NCBI GenBank assembly: GCA_013400115.1
Contig: VXBP01009037.1
Coordinates: 571,527-635,526 of the forward strand
DNA: 64,000 nt
Origin: Rhinopomastus cyanomelas
Lineage: Eukaryota; Chordata; Aves; Bucerotiformes; Rhinopomastidae
Reading direction: 5' to 3'
Shown here piece after piece: positions 52,616 to 63,089 of the stretch. The position numbers and the translations under genes were made by a program. The first letter of the stretch is position 1. Every line of letters begins with the position of its first letter. Under the pieces are notes generated by a model. The model ran no database searches, was not told where the DNA came from, and was given only the letters and a program-made list of their open reading frames with translations.

Positions 52616-52789
52616 AGAGTGGTTTTGTGTCCTGCAGGGGAAGCTGGACGGACCTTGGAGAAGCCAACTAGACCAGAGCCTGGGAACGGCTCCTGTGGAG
52701 CAGGTATGGGCCATCGCCTGCGCAGGCTCCCCTTCAAAAGGGCTTCCTCAAGACCGGGAAGGCAGCCAGGAGGTTTAATTTTTGTAGGT

Positions 52790-53000
52790 CGTCCCCACCA
52801 ACCCCATTAAAACGGGTTAAAAGGCCTAATTGGTTCCCCTCAAAGAGCAATAAGCGCGGGCCCGTTACCAGGCAACCGGCAACAATTTGCTTCCCCCCGG
52901 TTTTGTTCAGAGAACCTGACTCAGCCTTCAGAGAGCCCTTCCATTTCACGTTTGTGCTCGTCATCAGCCAGGGAAAAGCTCTCTGGAGGGGCTTTGTCAG
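52790..53000. promoter_or_regulatory. Candidate noncoding element with RFX-type site
   Basis: GTTACCAGGCAAC (52,864-52,876) fits the X-box pattern GTNRCC-N-RGYAAC bound by RFX factors. Nearby are AAAGGCCTAATTGGTTCC and CAACAATTTGCTTCC. The block is single-copy. Confidence 0.4.
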
Positions 53001-53249
53001 CCTCGGACCGCAGAACCCCCCGGCCGGAGCCTTCGTGCCTGACCGCGTGCGGGGACCGTGGGTGGGAGGACGTTTGCTCCTGCCTCCTTTGCACCAGGTG
53101 GAGAATCAACAGGGCTCCTGCTGGGCAGAACCGGCAAGTGAGGCCGCTCTGGCCTCAGGACCCCTGGCCGAGGGTTTCAGTTGCTCTGAGCAGAGGGTGC
53201 AGGGGGCGGACGAGGCAGGAGGTTGTTTTGGGACCCCTGCAAGTGGGAC

Positions 53250-53645
53250 AGGACAAGGGGCAGCGGGTGTGAGCTGGGACAGAGGAGGTTCCCCATCAAT
53301 GTGAGAAGGACCTTGTTCTTGGTGAGGGTGGCAGAGCCCTGGCAGGGGCTGCCCAGGGGGTTGTGGAGTCTCCTTCTCTGGAGACATTTCAAACCCTCCT
53401 GGACTGTTCCTGTGCGACCGGATCTGGGGGATCCTGCTGTGGCAGGGGGATGGGGCTGGATGATCTCTCAAGGTCCCTTCCCATCCCTAATGACAGGATC
53501 TGGGGGATCCTGCTGTGGCAGGTGGATGGGACTGGGTGATCTCTTGAGGTCCCTTCCAGTCCCTAATGACTGGATCTGCGGGATCCTGCTGTGGCAGGGG
53601 GATGGATGGGATGATCTTTCGAGGTCCCTTCCCATCCCTCTGGGC
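53250..53645 (+). mobile_element. CR1 family A copy with three 76-bp tail units
   Basis: GACAAGGGGCAGCGGGTGTG and CCCATCAATGTGAGAAGGAC form the body. GGATCT starts tail units at 53,420, 53,496 and 53,572, an exact 76-base period. The joins read CCCTAATGACAGGATCT and CCCTAATGACTGGATCT. Confidence 0.94.
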
Positions 53646-54039
53646 CAGGCGATGCAGCAGAAGGCACCCAAGCAGAGCTGGTCCCCGGCTCTGCCTTGAG
53701 CTGCTGTTTGAGGGAAGTGTGCCACTGGCTTTGCTGACAGCTGTCAGGCTGAGGTGTTTGGGGCTGGCAAAGGACTGGGAGCGCTGTCGGCCTGGCCGGG
53801 CTCTGGCTGGGTGGAGCGTTGGGCTTGGTGAGGGACCCGTCAGCAGGAGCCGAGCTCTGCTCTGCCTTAGGGCCAGGATGGAGCTGGAGCCCTTCTCCCG
53901 AGGAGGCTGGCGCTGTGCTGCCGCTCTCAGGGGAGCGGGTGGGCAGTGAGGAGACCCCAGCAGAGCCCTTGTGGAGATGACAGATGTGCTCAGGTGACTT
54001 TTCAGCCGCTGATTGTGATGGGACTTCACGGGGTTTTTA

Positions 54040-54290
54040 TCAGGAGAAGTGTCTGCTGTGCTTTTAATGTTTCATGAGCCGTCCCCTGGATGCCGACTCA
54101 CAAACCAGTTCATTTAAGCCCAGCTGAGGGCTCTGTGTGGTTCAGGCTATTATGAACCAACAAATAATATTAAAATTAATATTGAGACAATTATTTTGCT
54201 GCTGCTCTCCCCCGAGTGAGAGAGAGAGAGCTGGTTTGTCTCCTCCCACACAAAGAATTGGGAAGTGAAGCCCTTTTAACGCCTGTGATG
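54040..54290. promoter_or_regulatory. Candidate noncoding element, strongly AT-rich core
   Basis: CAAACCAGTTCATTTAAGCC, GGCTATTATGAACCAACAAA and TAATATTAAAATTAATATTG lie before a GAGAGAGAGAG run. The unique, low-GC block in GC-rich surroundings is typical of conserved noncoding elements. Confidence 0.4.
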
Positions 54291-54429
54291 GATGGATTTA
54301 ATCTCCCAGCTCTGTGATCGTCTGTCTCTCACCAGCTGCACAGAGGCTGTCGGCAGTCCTCTGGCTTGTGCCCCTCGTGGGGCACCCCGAGGTGGCCTCA
54401 GCTCCCTGCTCAGAGCGGGAGGTTTGGGG

Positions 54430-54910
54430 CTGGTCAGGACGGGGAGGACCTCACTGGTGTTGATAAATAGGTGAAGGGCAGGTGTCAGGAGGGTGGAGCC
54501 AGAATGATGGAGGGAGGGAGCATCTCCCTGCTGAGGAGAGGCTGAGGGAGCTGGGACAAAGGAGCCTGAGGGGTGACCCCGTGGATGTTGAACAATGTGT
54601 GAAGGGTGGGTGTCAGGAGGATGGAGCCAGGCTCTACTCAGGGGCACCCAGTGACAGGACAAGGGGCAGCGGGTGTGAGCTGGAGCAGAGGAGGTTCCAC
54701 ATCAGTGTGAGAAGGACCTTGTTCTTGGTGAGGGTGCCAGAGCCCTGGCAGGGGCTGCCCCGGGGGGCTGTGGAGTCTCCTTCTCTGGAGACGTTTCAGA
54801 CCCACCTGGGCTGTTCCTGTGCAACTGGATCTGGGTGATCCTGCTGTGGCAGAGGGATGGGACTGGGTGACCTTTTGAGGTCACATCCAACCCCTAATGT
54901 TCCATGATTG
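54430..54910 (+). mobile_element. CR1 family A copy with internal rearrangement
   Basis: A first piece (TTGATAAATAGGTGAAGGGC, then GTGTCAGGAGGGTGGAGCCA) precedes the main copy, which starts GAGGGAGCATCTCCCTGCTG and ends at about 54,905. The order suggests one element inserted next to or into another. Confidence 0.9.
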
Positions 54911-55249
54911 TGTGGCTTCCCATCGCACCCAGGGTTGTCCCAGTCCTTTCACTGCAGGAGCATCCAGGAGCAGCAGATGCCCTCCTGGGATTGCAGCCAG
55001 AAGCTTGCTTGCACCAGAGGATGCAAATAACATCCTAGAGAGAAGTGGAGCTTCTTGAATTGTTTTGAGGTGTTGAGGGATATGGTTTTGGGGTGAACTT
55101 GTGAGGTTGGGATGACATCTCCCAACCCCTGAGACCACCTAACCTCTAGCAGAAGCTAAATTAGTTGTGAGGGTCATTACCAAAGGATGGAGGAGAGTCC
55201 ATGTCTCATGAAGGAGCCCTAAATGGAGAGTGGCAGCTTCTTACAGGAA

Positions 55250-55810
55250 TAGGGCTGGTGGTTGGACTCGATGATCCCGGGGGGGAACACTGGGATCTGG
55301 TGAGGCCAGACAAGAGGTGCTGCCCGGGTGAAGCCGTTTCCCAGTTCAGTTTCCTCTGGGTTTCTGCTGCAAGACACCTCTAGCTTTAATTGCTGCCAGT
55401 AATTAACTATGGAGGCAGCTGTCTTTAATTATCCCCTTAACGAGTCAGCCTGTACTGCTAGACGTGGCGCCGAGCATCTGCGTCTTCCTGGTTATCACCC
55501 ACTCCACCGCGGGATCCTGCAGCAGCAGCTCTGCTCAGCCCCCTCCCTGCCTCTCGCCGCGGAAGGCGGCCGTGTTTGTTTTCTCTGGAAGTCTGCTAAG
55601 GCTCTAATTATTCTTCAAACACAGCTGATGTCCCCCCCACCCCGTGCAGGCTCCTGCGGGGCTGTGCCGTGGGGCTCGGGTTTGCCTTTCACACTGAGCA
55701 AGGAGGATGCTCTGCTTGTTCGAGCTTTCTCCCTGATAAATCATCCCGAGAAGGAGCTGCAGTTGCATTTTGTGTCTCAAACTCAATTCATGGTCTTTGG
55801 GTCAAAACCT
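55250..55810. promoter_or_regulatory. Candidate noncoding element(s), after a short CR1 tail
   Basis: A diverged CR1 tail (GGTTGGACTCGATGATCCCG) lies at 55,255-55,283. Beyond it are CTTTAATTGCTGCCAGTAAT and GTCTTTAATTATCCCCTTAA (55.38-55.44 kb), GCTCTAATTATTCTTCAAAC (55.6 kb) and GATAAATCATCCCGAGAAGG (55.73 kb). All are single-copy with TAATTA/TAATT cores. Confidence 0.33.
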
Positions 55811-55849
55811 GAACGTTGATTCTGAGCTCGGGCAGTGCCTGGGGACAGG

Positions 55850-56440
55850 TGAGCAAGACCAAGGCCATCCTGGCCTGGGTCAGGGGCCATGTCCAGCAGG
55901 AGCAGGGAGGGGATTGTCCCCCTGCACTCAGCACTGGGGAGGCTGCACCTTGAGCACTGGGTCCAGTTCTGGGCACCTCAGTCCAAAGGAGACATCCAGG
56001 GGCTGAAGCAAGGGCAGAGGAGCTGGGGAAGGACCTTGAGAATCAATCTGATGAGGAGAGATGGGGAGTTGGGCTGGTTAGTTTGAGAAAGAGGAGGCTG
56101 AGGGGAGACCCCATTGCTCTCAGCAGCCATCTGACAGGACCCTGCAGAGATGCTGGTGCTGGGCTCTGCTCACAGGTCAGTAGCGACAGAGCCAGAGGGG
56201 GAAGGGCTTCAGGCTCCACCAGGGGAGGGTCAGTCTGGCCATCAGGAAGAGATTCTTCCTGGAGAGAGTGGTCAGGCACTGGGATGGGCTGCATCCTCAT
56301 CCCTGGGTGAGTTTAGAAGTCGCTGAGATGTGGTGCTGGGGGATCTGGTTTGGGGTGACCTTGCAGAGTGGGGTTGCTGGTTGGACTCTCTGACCCTGGG
56401 GGTCTTTTCCAGCCTGAACGATGCTGTGATTCCTAGTCAG
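55850..56440 (+). mobile_element. CR1 family B copy, about 590 bp
   Basis: It starts in RT-region sequence (AAGGCCATCCTGGCCTGGGT, CACTGGGTCCAGTTCTGGGC). It continues through CATCAGGAAGAGATTCTTCC to the family B tail (GGTCTTTTCCAGCCTGAACG, ending TGTGATTC). Confidence 0.93.
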
Positions 56441-57064
56441 CGCGGGGCTGTTTCATCACAGCGAGGGCTCGACTCTGGCTTGTGAGGAGCTTCCCTCTGC
56501 AGCTGTTTCGGGCGGTCGTTGTGTTTCTTTTAGCTCCGTAGCTTTAAACAGTGACAGGCTGCTTAAAATGCAGCCGGGGAAGAGGCGACGTTGCGATGCC
56601 GTCGTTGTCTGTGCTGCCAGGGAAGGCTTGAGCAGCGCCGGGGCGTCCCCGTCCCCGCCGGGGCGTCCCTGGCGCAAAGGTGCTGCCGAGCCGGCGGCGG
56701 AGCAGCATCCTCGGGCGCAGCCCTGACCGGCCGATGAGGAGCAGGTGGGGAGGAGACCACCTAGTTCATGAGAGCTGGTAGTGCCTGGGGGGATCGGTTC
56801 TTCTGCAGTTATAAAGCACCCTGAGTACCGGGATGAGGGTTTTCTGTCCGGGCAGCCGGCGGAGGCAGAGCAGGAGCCCTTAGCGTGGTCCCCTTCGGGA
56901 GAGGAGCTGGGAGCAGAGCAGCAGCAAAACGAGTCGTTGCCGCCTGTGTGAACGGGGACCCGCTGCTTCCAGCGCCTCGCACTGCAGACAGTGAGGGCCG
57001 TGCGAGCCGAGGGAGAGCACCGGAGGCTTTTGTCTCAGTCCTGCTTCAGCCCCGGCTCGTTCCA

Positions 57065-57420
57065 GCCAGTTCACGGAGTCGCTGAGGCTGGAGAAGCCCT
57101 CTGAGCTCGCCCAGCACCTAACAGCACCCCAGGGCACTCGGGGCCGCAGCCAGGCTGCCCTTCAACAGCCCCAGGGATGGCGACTCCCCCACTGCCCTGG
57201 GCAGCCCAGTCCAGGCTCTGATCGCCCTTCCTCAGGGGAAGGGCTTCCTAACACCCAACCTGACCCTCCCCTGGCAGCCTGAGGCTCTGCCTTCTTGTCC
57301 GGGCACTGGATGCCTGGGAGAAGAGCCTGACCCCCACCTGACTGCAGCCTCCCTTCGGGGAGCTGGAGAGAGGGAGAAGGTCCCCCCTGAGTCTCCTCTT
57401 CTCCTTCCTGTCCTGGCCAT
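57065..57420 (-). mobile_element. CR1 fragment, minus strand
   Basis: CACGGAGTCGCTGAGGCTGG tail, CCAGGCTGCCCTTCAACAGC, GGGCAGCCCAGTCCAGGCTC and CCTGACCCTCCCCTGGCAGC. Same subfamily as the plus copy at 60.8-61.4 kb. Confidence 0.88.
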
Positions 57421-57569
57421 TGGTTCCCACAGGAGGTGGTGGGGCTGCCGTAACCCAGTAGTGCACTGGAACCTACCACAACCCACTTCATCATCCATCA
57501 CCTTTCTCGTCGTTTCGGTCTTCCTTTTCTTTGTCCTTGGTGAAGGAAACACTGACCAGCAGGTGCCCC

Positions 57570-57760
57570 CTCCATTCATTTATTTATTTGCCGGCAGATC
57601 TCCCGCCGTTGATTTTTTTGAATTTGCTGGCAGCTCTCCCTCCATTTATTTATTTATTTGTTGGCAGGTCTCCCTCTGGCTATTTATTTATTTGCTGACA
57701 AGCCCTCATTTGTTTGTTTATTTGTTGGCAGCTCTTCCCTCATTTATTTATTGTTTTTCA
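57570..57760. repeat. AT-rich minisatellite
   Basis: About five units of roughly 35-50 bases share TTTATTTATTTGYTGGCAG and CTCTCCCTC. Unit ends are (near 57,596, 57,640, 57,667, 57,701 and 57,732). The minus strand carries many AAATAAA strings, which are repeat by-products rather than polyadenylation signals. Confidence 0.8.
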
Positions 57761-58089
57761 CTGGCAAAGCTGATCTTTTCCTGGAAGACTCCGGGTCTAG
57801 ACCGTGAACAACTTCGTGTGGAGACCCCAGCTCACTCGTAGGTCGTGGACTCGGAAGTTGGTGCTTCAGAAGAAGGCAGAACCGAGCTGTTGTCCGGACT
57901 TGGAACCTCCAAGGGCTGACGTGGGCAGGAGGGTACCGAGTGCTTGCGGGTTAGAGGTTCTGGGACACCTGGACGAGGGTGACTTTGCTTTGCTCTTCTC
58001 CGCAGAGCGAGCTGGAATCAGAAGGCTCCTCTCTGATGGGCGCAGAGTGGATTGAATTTGCACATCTGTAACTCAGATGATCTGTGGGT

Positions 58090-58480
58090 GAGGTGACTCT
58101 ACCTGGGACAAGCAGCAACCCTGATGCTCAGGGCCTCTGGCATCTTCTCCAGGTACAGTGTTTCACAGACTTCTGGAACCCTTTCCCCTTGGCCTCTGGC
58201 TACCAAGCCTGTCAGAAGCCCTCCCCCAGCTTTCTTATAGCCCCCTTCCTTCAGAGGTTGGGAAGCTGCTGGAAGGTGACCTGGGAGCCTCCTCTTCTCC
58301 AGGCTGAACAGCCCCACCTTGTTCAGCCTGTCCTCAGAGGGGAGCTGCTCCAGCCCTCTGAGCATTGGAGCTGCTCTGCTCTGGACCCCTTCCAGGAGCT
58401 CTGTGTCCTTCTGATGTTGGGGAACCCAGAATTGGACCCAGTGCTGCAGGTGGGGTCTCCCCAGTGCAGAGCCTGGCTTA
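58090..58480 (-). mobile_element. CR1 fragment, minus strand, RT region
   Basis: GAACAGCCCCACCTTGTTCA, CAGCCTGTCCTCAGAGGGGA, GGAGCTCTGTGTCCTTCTGA and CAGTGCTGCAGGTGGGGTCT. The minus frame contains LEQLPSEDRLNKVGLFSLEK, a CR1 RT C-terminal signature. Confidence 0.9.
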
Positions 58481-58694
58481 AAGGATGTTCTAGCTCGTTA
58501 GAGCTACATGCATCAGGCCATCTCTTCCCTGCAGTAAATAAGGGGTGGGAGTGAAGCTGAGGAGCTGCCTTACACCTCTATAAGGTGGTTTGTTGTGTTT
58601 GGGACTTGTGATGCAGCTGGAGGATGGCAGTGAACAGCCAACACAGAAGGAAGGTCTGGGGAGACCCAGTGCTTTTGGGAGCAGAGAGAGTTTA

Positions 58695-58995
58695 AATGGG
58701 TGAGAGCTGGAGCAGAGGAGGTTCCACATCAGTGTGAGAAGGACCTTCTTCACGTTGAGGGGCCAGAGCCCTGGCAGGGGCTGCCCAGGGGGTTGTGGAG
58801 ATGTTTCAAACCTTCCTGGACTGTTCCTGTGCGACTGGATCTAGGGGATCCTGCTGTGTCAGGGGGACTGGACTGGATGAACTTTGAAGGTCCCTTCCAA
58901 TGCCTAATGACTGGATCCAGGGGATCCTGCTGTGGCAGGGGATGGGACTGGGTGATCTCTCAAGGTCCCTTCCAACCCCTAATGATTCAGTGATG
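58695..58995 (+). mobile_element. CR1 family A copy with two tail units
   Basis: GAGCTGGAGCAGAGGAGGTT to the tail. GGATC begins the units at 58,837 and 58,913 (76 bases apart), and the join reads GCCTAATGACTGGATCC. Confidence 0.93.
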
Positions 58996-59089
58996 ATCCC
59001 TCCTCTGCGAGCCTGCAGCCTGACATGAGCCTGCAGCCCTCCGCAGGGCTGACACGAGCTGCCGGCGGTCGGTGCGCGCTGGCTGTTAG

Positions 59090-59220
59090 CGACAGCAGTA
59101 AACTGCCGGCAGCGCCTGGAGGTGATGTTCTCAGAGCTGCTTTGTAACAAACTGTGCAAAGTGTTGTTTCAGCAGCCGGGGAATAATTGCGAAGCAATTA
59201 CGGGAGCGGAGAGGGAGGCT
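59090..59220. promoter_or_regulatory. Candidate noncoding element with a spaced palindrome
   Basis: TAATTGC-GAA-GCAATTA (59,184-59,200) is a perfect 7-base inverted repeat around three bases. It combines TAATTG homeodomain cores with ATTGC/GCAAT C/EBP-type half sites. GCTTTGTAACAAACTGTGCA lies just upstream. Confidence 0.35.
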
Positions 59221-59447
59221 GAGCGCGGAGCCGGCGATGAAGGGTGTTCGCCCAGGAGTTACTGTGGCCAAGCTGCGAGGAAGGGCCGCGGGTGTGTGGA
59301 GTTGTGGCCGGCGCGGGGGCGAGGGGAGGGAAACTAACGGAGCCGGTCACGCTGGGAGGAGTGACTACTGCTGCGCCCCCCTCACCCCAGTAGGCAGTTT
59401 GTCTGTGGTAGCGGCGCCTCAGTTTTCTTTAACGTGGTTGGGCTTGG

Positions 59448-59533
59448 GTGTCTTGGGGCTCCTTCTTTGGGTGTCTTGGGGCTCCTTCTTTGGGTGTCTT
59501 GGGGCTCCTTCTTTGGGTGTCTTGGGGCTGTTT
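59448..59533. repeat. 23-bp tandem repeat, four copies
   Basis: The unit GTGTCTTGGGGCTCCTTCTT starts at 59,448, 59,471, 59,494 and 59,517 with an exact 23-base period and no internal change seen. Opposite-strand frames coding for Lys/Pro repeats are by-products. Confidence 0.93.
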
Positions 59534-59714
59534 TCCTGCTTTTCAGCCAGCAGTTTGCTCCTACATGACAGCGCCTCAAGCCCTGAGCACCCCTCCTGCT
59601 TCCCTTGGCCAGAGCAGGGATCAAGAGGTATTTGAGTCACTGTTAGGGTGTCAGTTCTCCAGGGGTTTAGAGCACCCTCCACAGCTGCGAGCAGAGCGAT
59701 GGATGTAGAGATCA

Positions 59715-60095
59715 CAGAGTCACAGGACATCAGGGGTTGGAAGGGACCTCGAGAGATCACCCAGCCACATCCCCCTGCCACAGCAGGGTCCCCTAGATCC
59801 ATCGCCCAGACGTGCATGAGTCTGTGCATCCACAGCTCTGCATAAGGAGCCCCTGCACCTGGCCGGGCTGGGAAATGGCAGCCTCCAGGTGCACCAGGAG
59901 AGGGTTAGCTGGGAGTGACCTGAGCGAAGACTTCTCCAAGGGAAGGGTCCTCAGGCCTTGGAACAGAGAAGGAGTTTTCTGAGTTGTGGAGCTCAGGGGC
60001 AGGGTTTAGTAGTGGGTTGGGACCATTGGGTTAAGGGTTGGACTCAATGAGCTTGAAGGTCTTTTCCAGCCTAAATGATTCCATGATTCCTGTAA
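59715..60095. mobile_element. Minus CR1 family A tail, then a diverged plus CR1 fragment
   Basis: CAGGACATCAGGGGTTGGAA to CCCTAGATCC is an inverted tail (59,720-59,800). From about 59,880 a plus fragment (CCAGGTGCACCAGGAGAGGG, then GGGTTGGACTCAATGAGCTT) ends CCTAAATGATTCCATGATTC. Confidence 0.82.
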
Positions 60096-60179
60096 TTGCT
60101 GTTGAGAGCTGGTTAGAAGAAGCACTTGCGTCAGCTGGGACACACAAGGGGCTCGTTGAGCATCTCCTTGACCTCGTTG

Positions 60180-60500
60180 ATGTTTATAAATATGTGAAGG
60201 GTGGGTGTCAGGAGGATGGAGCCAGGCTCTGCTCAGGGGCACCCAGTGACAGGACAAGGGGCAGTGGGTGTGAGCTGGAGCAGAGGAGGTTCCACATCAG
60301 TGTGAGAAGGACCTTGTTCCCAGTGAGGGTGCCAGAGCCCTGGCAGGGGCTGCCCAGGGGGTTGTGGAGTCTCCTTCTCTGGACCCTCCTGGACTGTTCC
60401 TGTGCAACTGGATCTAGGGGATCCTGCTGTGTCAGGGGACTGGAGTGGATGGTCTTTCGAGGTCCCTTCCCATCCCTAATGCCCTGTGATTCCTTGGACA
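60180..60500 (+). mobile_element. CR1 family A copy
   Basis: AATATGTGAAGGGTGGGTGT, CACATCAGTGTGAGAAGGAC and GATCCTGCTGTGTCAGGGGA, ending CCCTAATGCCCTGTGATTCC. It lacks about 30 bases after CTCCTTCTCTGGA, the same loss as in the copy at 52.25 kb. Confidence 0.92.
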
Positions 60501-60819
60501 CAGGTGTCTGTCACTGTTGGCTGCAGCAGCTCTCACACCAGGTTGTCCGAGAGCTCCTTCGCACGGGCACGTGGAGGTAAAGGCACTGCTGTGTTCTCTG
60601 TGTATTTCTACTTAGTTCTGCAAGTATGAAGTGAGGTGTTTGGGGGCCAGTCACAGGTGGAAAGATCAGTTAATGCCTTTAGTGTCTTCTGGTGCCAGTG
60701 TTCAGGCCAACCTGTAATTCATCTGGCAAGGGGATGAGCCCTGACCTTGGGGGGCAACTGCATGGTGTGATGGGCCCACCAACCCATGTGGGGATGTGCG
60801 TCCAGTTTCCCCTATAACT

Positions 60820-61410
60820 ACCCATCCTGGCTTGGATCAGCACTGGTTTGGCCAGCAGGGCTGGGGGTGTCATTCACCCCCTGGACTGGGGGCACTGGGG
60901 AGGGCTCCCCTCCAGACTGGGGGCAGTGCTGGGCCCCAGAGATGGAGGGACTGGTGTGGGTGCAGAGGAGCAATGAAGCTGGGGAAGGGACTGGAGGGCA
61001 AGACTGTTGGGGAGAGGCTGAGGGAGCTAGGGGTGTTCAGCCTGGAGATGGGGATACTCAGGGGAGACCTTCTCCCTCTCTCCAGCTCCCTGAAGGAAGG
61101 CTGTGGTCAGGTGGGGGTCAGGCTCTTCTCTCAGACACCCAGCACCAGGACAAGAGGGCAGAGCCTGAAGCTGCCAGGGGAGGGTTAGTCTGGGTGTCAG
61201 GAAGCCCTTCCTCACTCATGGAAAGGGTGATCAGAGCCTGGACTGGGCTGCCCAGGGCAGTGGGGGAGTCCCCATCCCTGGAGGTGTTGAAGGGCAGCCT
61301 GGCTGTGGCCCTGAGTGCCCTGGGGTGGCTCTGGGATGCTGTTAGGTGCTGGTCTGGGCTGGCTGAGCTCAGGGGGCTCCTCCAGCCTCAGTGTCTCTGT
61401 GATAGACACA
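60820..61410 (+). mobile_element. CR1 copy of another subfamily, about 590 bp
   Basis: TGTTGGGGAGAGGCTGAGGG, CTTCTCCCTCTCTCCAGCTC, GGACTGGGCTGCCCAGGGCA and GGCAGCCTGGCTGTGGCCCT, ending CCTCAGTGTCTCTGTGATAG. Confidence 0.9.
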
Positions 61411-61475
61411 CACAGAGCATCTGAAATCTGGAAGCTTTAACCATCCCCCCAAAAGTTCCTCTTACCCCTCCACAG

Positions 61476-62130
61476 GGCACGTTTGGCTGGTCCCCTCTCC
61501 ACTGCCCATGGGAAGGCATCTACCAGCCCCACTTACCGCGGGCTCGGTCACTAACCACGGAGCTCTCATTTTTGGTGGAGAGCCCCGTTGCCTTGGCAAC
61601 CGCAGCCCGCTGGCTAATCCCACTGAAGCACCCGCAGAAGGTACGATGGAGGGGCTCTGTCCCTGCTGCTCCGTGACTGTGGCATCAGGTGAGCCCGGGC
61701 GCTTTGAGCCGGCGAAGGACACGCGACGTCTGCTTCGCTGCCCGGCCGAGCTCTCTCCTGGCAAGAGGGAAGTCGCCGTCCGCGGGGCCGCTCTGCCGGG
61801 GATGTGGCCGGTGCGTGAGGAGAACCCCGATGTCCTCCTGCCCCCGGGAGCGGCCGGCTTGAATGGCCCCCGTTCCTCAGGCGGTGTTGGCGCCGCTCGA
61901 GAGGTCTGTGGTCTGACTGCCCACGTCGCCACCGGGTCCCACAGGAGCCGTGGGCGTCCTGCGCCCGCCAGGCTGCCGCGCGGGGTCTTCCTCTGCTGAC
62001 AGGTGAGTTTGATGGCAGAAGGTCGCTCGGAGCCGGGCATCCTGACTCTGAAGGATCCAGTAACCACCAGCATAACGTGACTGTCCCAGAGGCTCCCTTC
62101 TGAAGAGAGGCTGAGCAGCCTCCTTGTATT
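61476..62130. other. Single-copy CpG-rich block with RFX-type palindrome
   Basis: GTTGCCTTGGCAAC (61,587-61,600) has perfect GTTGCC/GGCAAC arms around TT, the classic X-box. The rest of the block is GC-rich, with long frames on both strands and no recognisable protein. A splice-like pair (CCCCTCCACAG before 61,476 and CAGAAG|GTACGA at 61,641) encloses 165 open bases. Confidence 0.4.
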
Positions 62131-62204
62131 TAGCCCTCACAAACCCCCTTCAGCCCACTGATGTGAAATGATGAAACACAGTCCTGGCCCAGGTGGAGAG
62201 AATC

Positions 62205-62305
62205 CTGGGCTGGCTCAGTCCGGGCGAGACCCCAGAGATCACTGATGGTTGGACTTGCTGATCCCAAGGGTCTTCTCCAACCCAGATGGCTGTCTGATTC
62301 TGTGA
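62205..62305 (+). mobile_element. CR1 tail
   Basis: GATGGTTGGACTTGCTGATC, CCCAAGGGTCTTCTCCAACC, ending GTCTGATTCTGTGACC. Confidence 0.8.
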
Positions 62306-62679
62306 CCTGTGCCCACGGCAGCCACAGTCCCCCCTCTACCACAGTCAGGGGCAGCTTCGAGCACCCAGCCTGCAGCCTCTCCCAGGGATGGGCTAGTGCT
62401 CCAGCAGCGTTTCCTCGCGTGGCTCCGGTCTCCTCAGCCCGGCGGCGCGCCGGGCGACCAGCGAGGAGCCGGAGGGCGCTGACGGCTCCAGGCCGAGCGC
62501 TCCTGTGGCCAGAGCGGTGTTTGGCACTGGGGCTGTCACTGCTGCGATGCTGCCCTGTGGGTGGGCGGCCCCCCCGTGCCTCCAGAAATAGCAGCGCTGG
62601 CCCCACGGCGAGCGGAGGGACGTGCTGCTCGGCCAGGCTCTGTGCTGAGCCCTGTGCAGCAGCTAGGAGATGGTGTGTG

Positions 62680-63010
62680 TGTGGGGGGGTATTTTTAGAG
62701 CCATCTACAGCAATCAAATAGGTTCTGGTGCCTAAATTGCTTCTAACGAGCTGGAGATATTGTCCTGTGTGACAGATTATTCCCCAAATGCAGTGGGTTT
62801 GAAATGGCTTCTAATTCGGGATGTGGAGCTGCTGTTAACCTGAGAGTCATCGTCTCCAGGAAATCGCTTCCAGAATGGACTGGCTCCCAGCTCCGCTGCC
62901 ACATCCTCTGCATGAATCACCCCTAATTACTCCAAGAGGGAGCCCTGACCTCTCTGTTTGGGCTTTTTTCTCAATTACCCCGCAATTACAGCAAATGGAG
63001 CCTGACACGA
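62680..63010. promoter_or_regulatory. Candidate noncoding element, about 330 bp
   Basis: Single-copy, low-GC stretch with GCAATCAAATAGGTTC, CCTAAATTGCTTCTAACG, GCATGAATCACCCCTAATTA (TAATTA at 62,924), TCTCAATTACCCCGCAATTA and AGCAAATGGAG. It is the longest such block in the window and ends where a CR1 fragment begins. Confidence 0.42.
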
Positions 63011-63089
63011 CTTCCTTAACCCCTGCTTTGCCGCTCTGTGGAGAAGCTGGGAGCAAACAGCCTGGGGAACAGGCAGTGCTGAGACATCT

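Noticed and set aside
57570..57760. Cluster of AATAAA-like strings on the minus strand as poly(A) signals of a neighbouring gene
   Set aside because: They are units of an AT-rich minisatellite, and no minus-strand coding exon is visible beside it.
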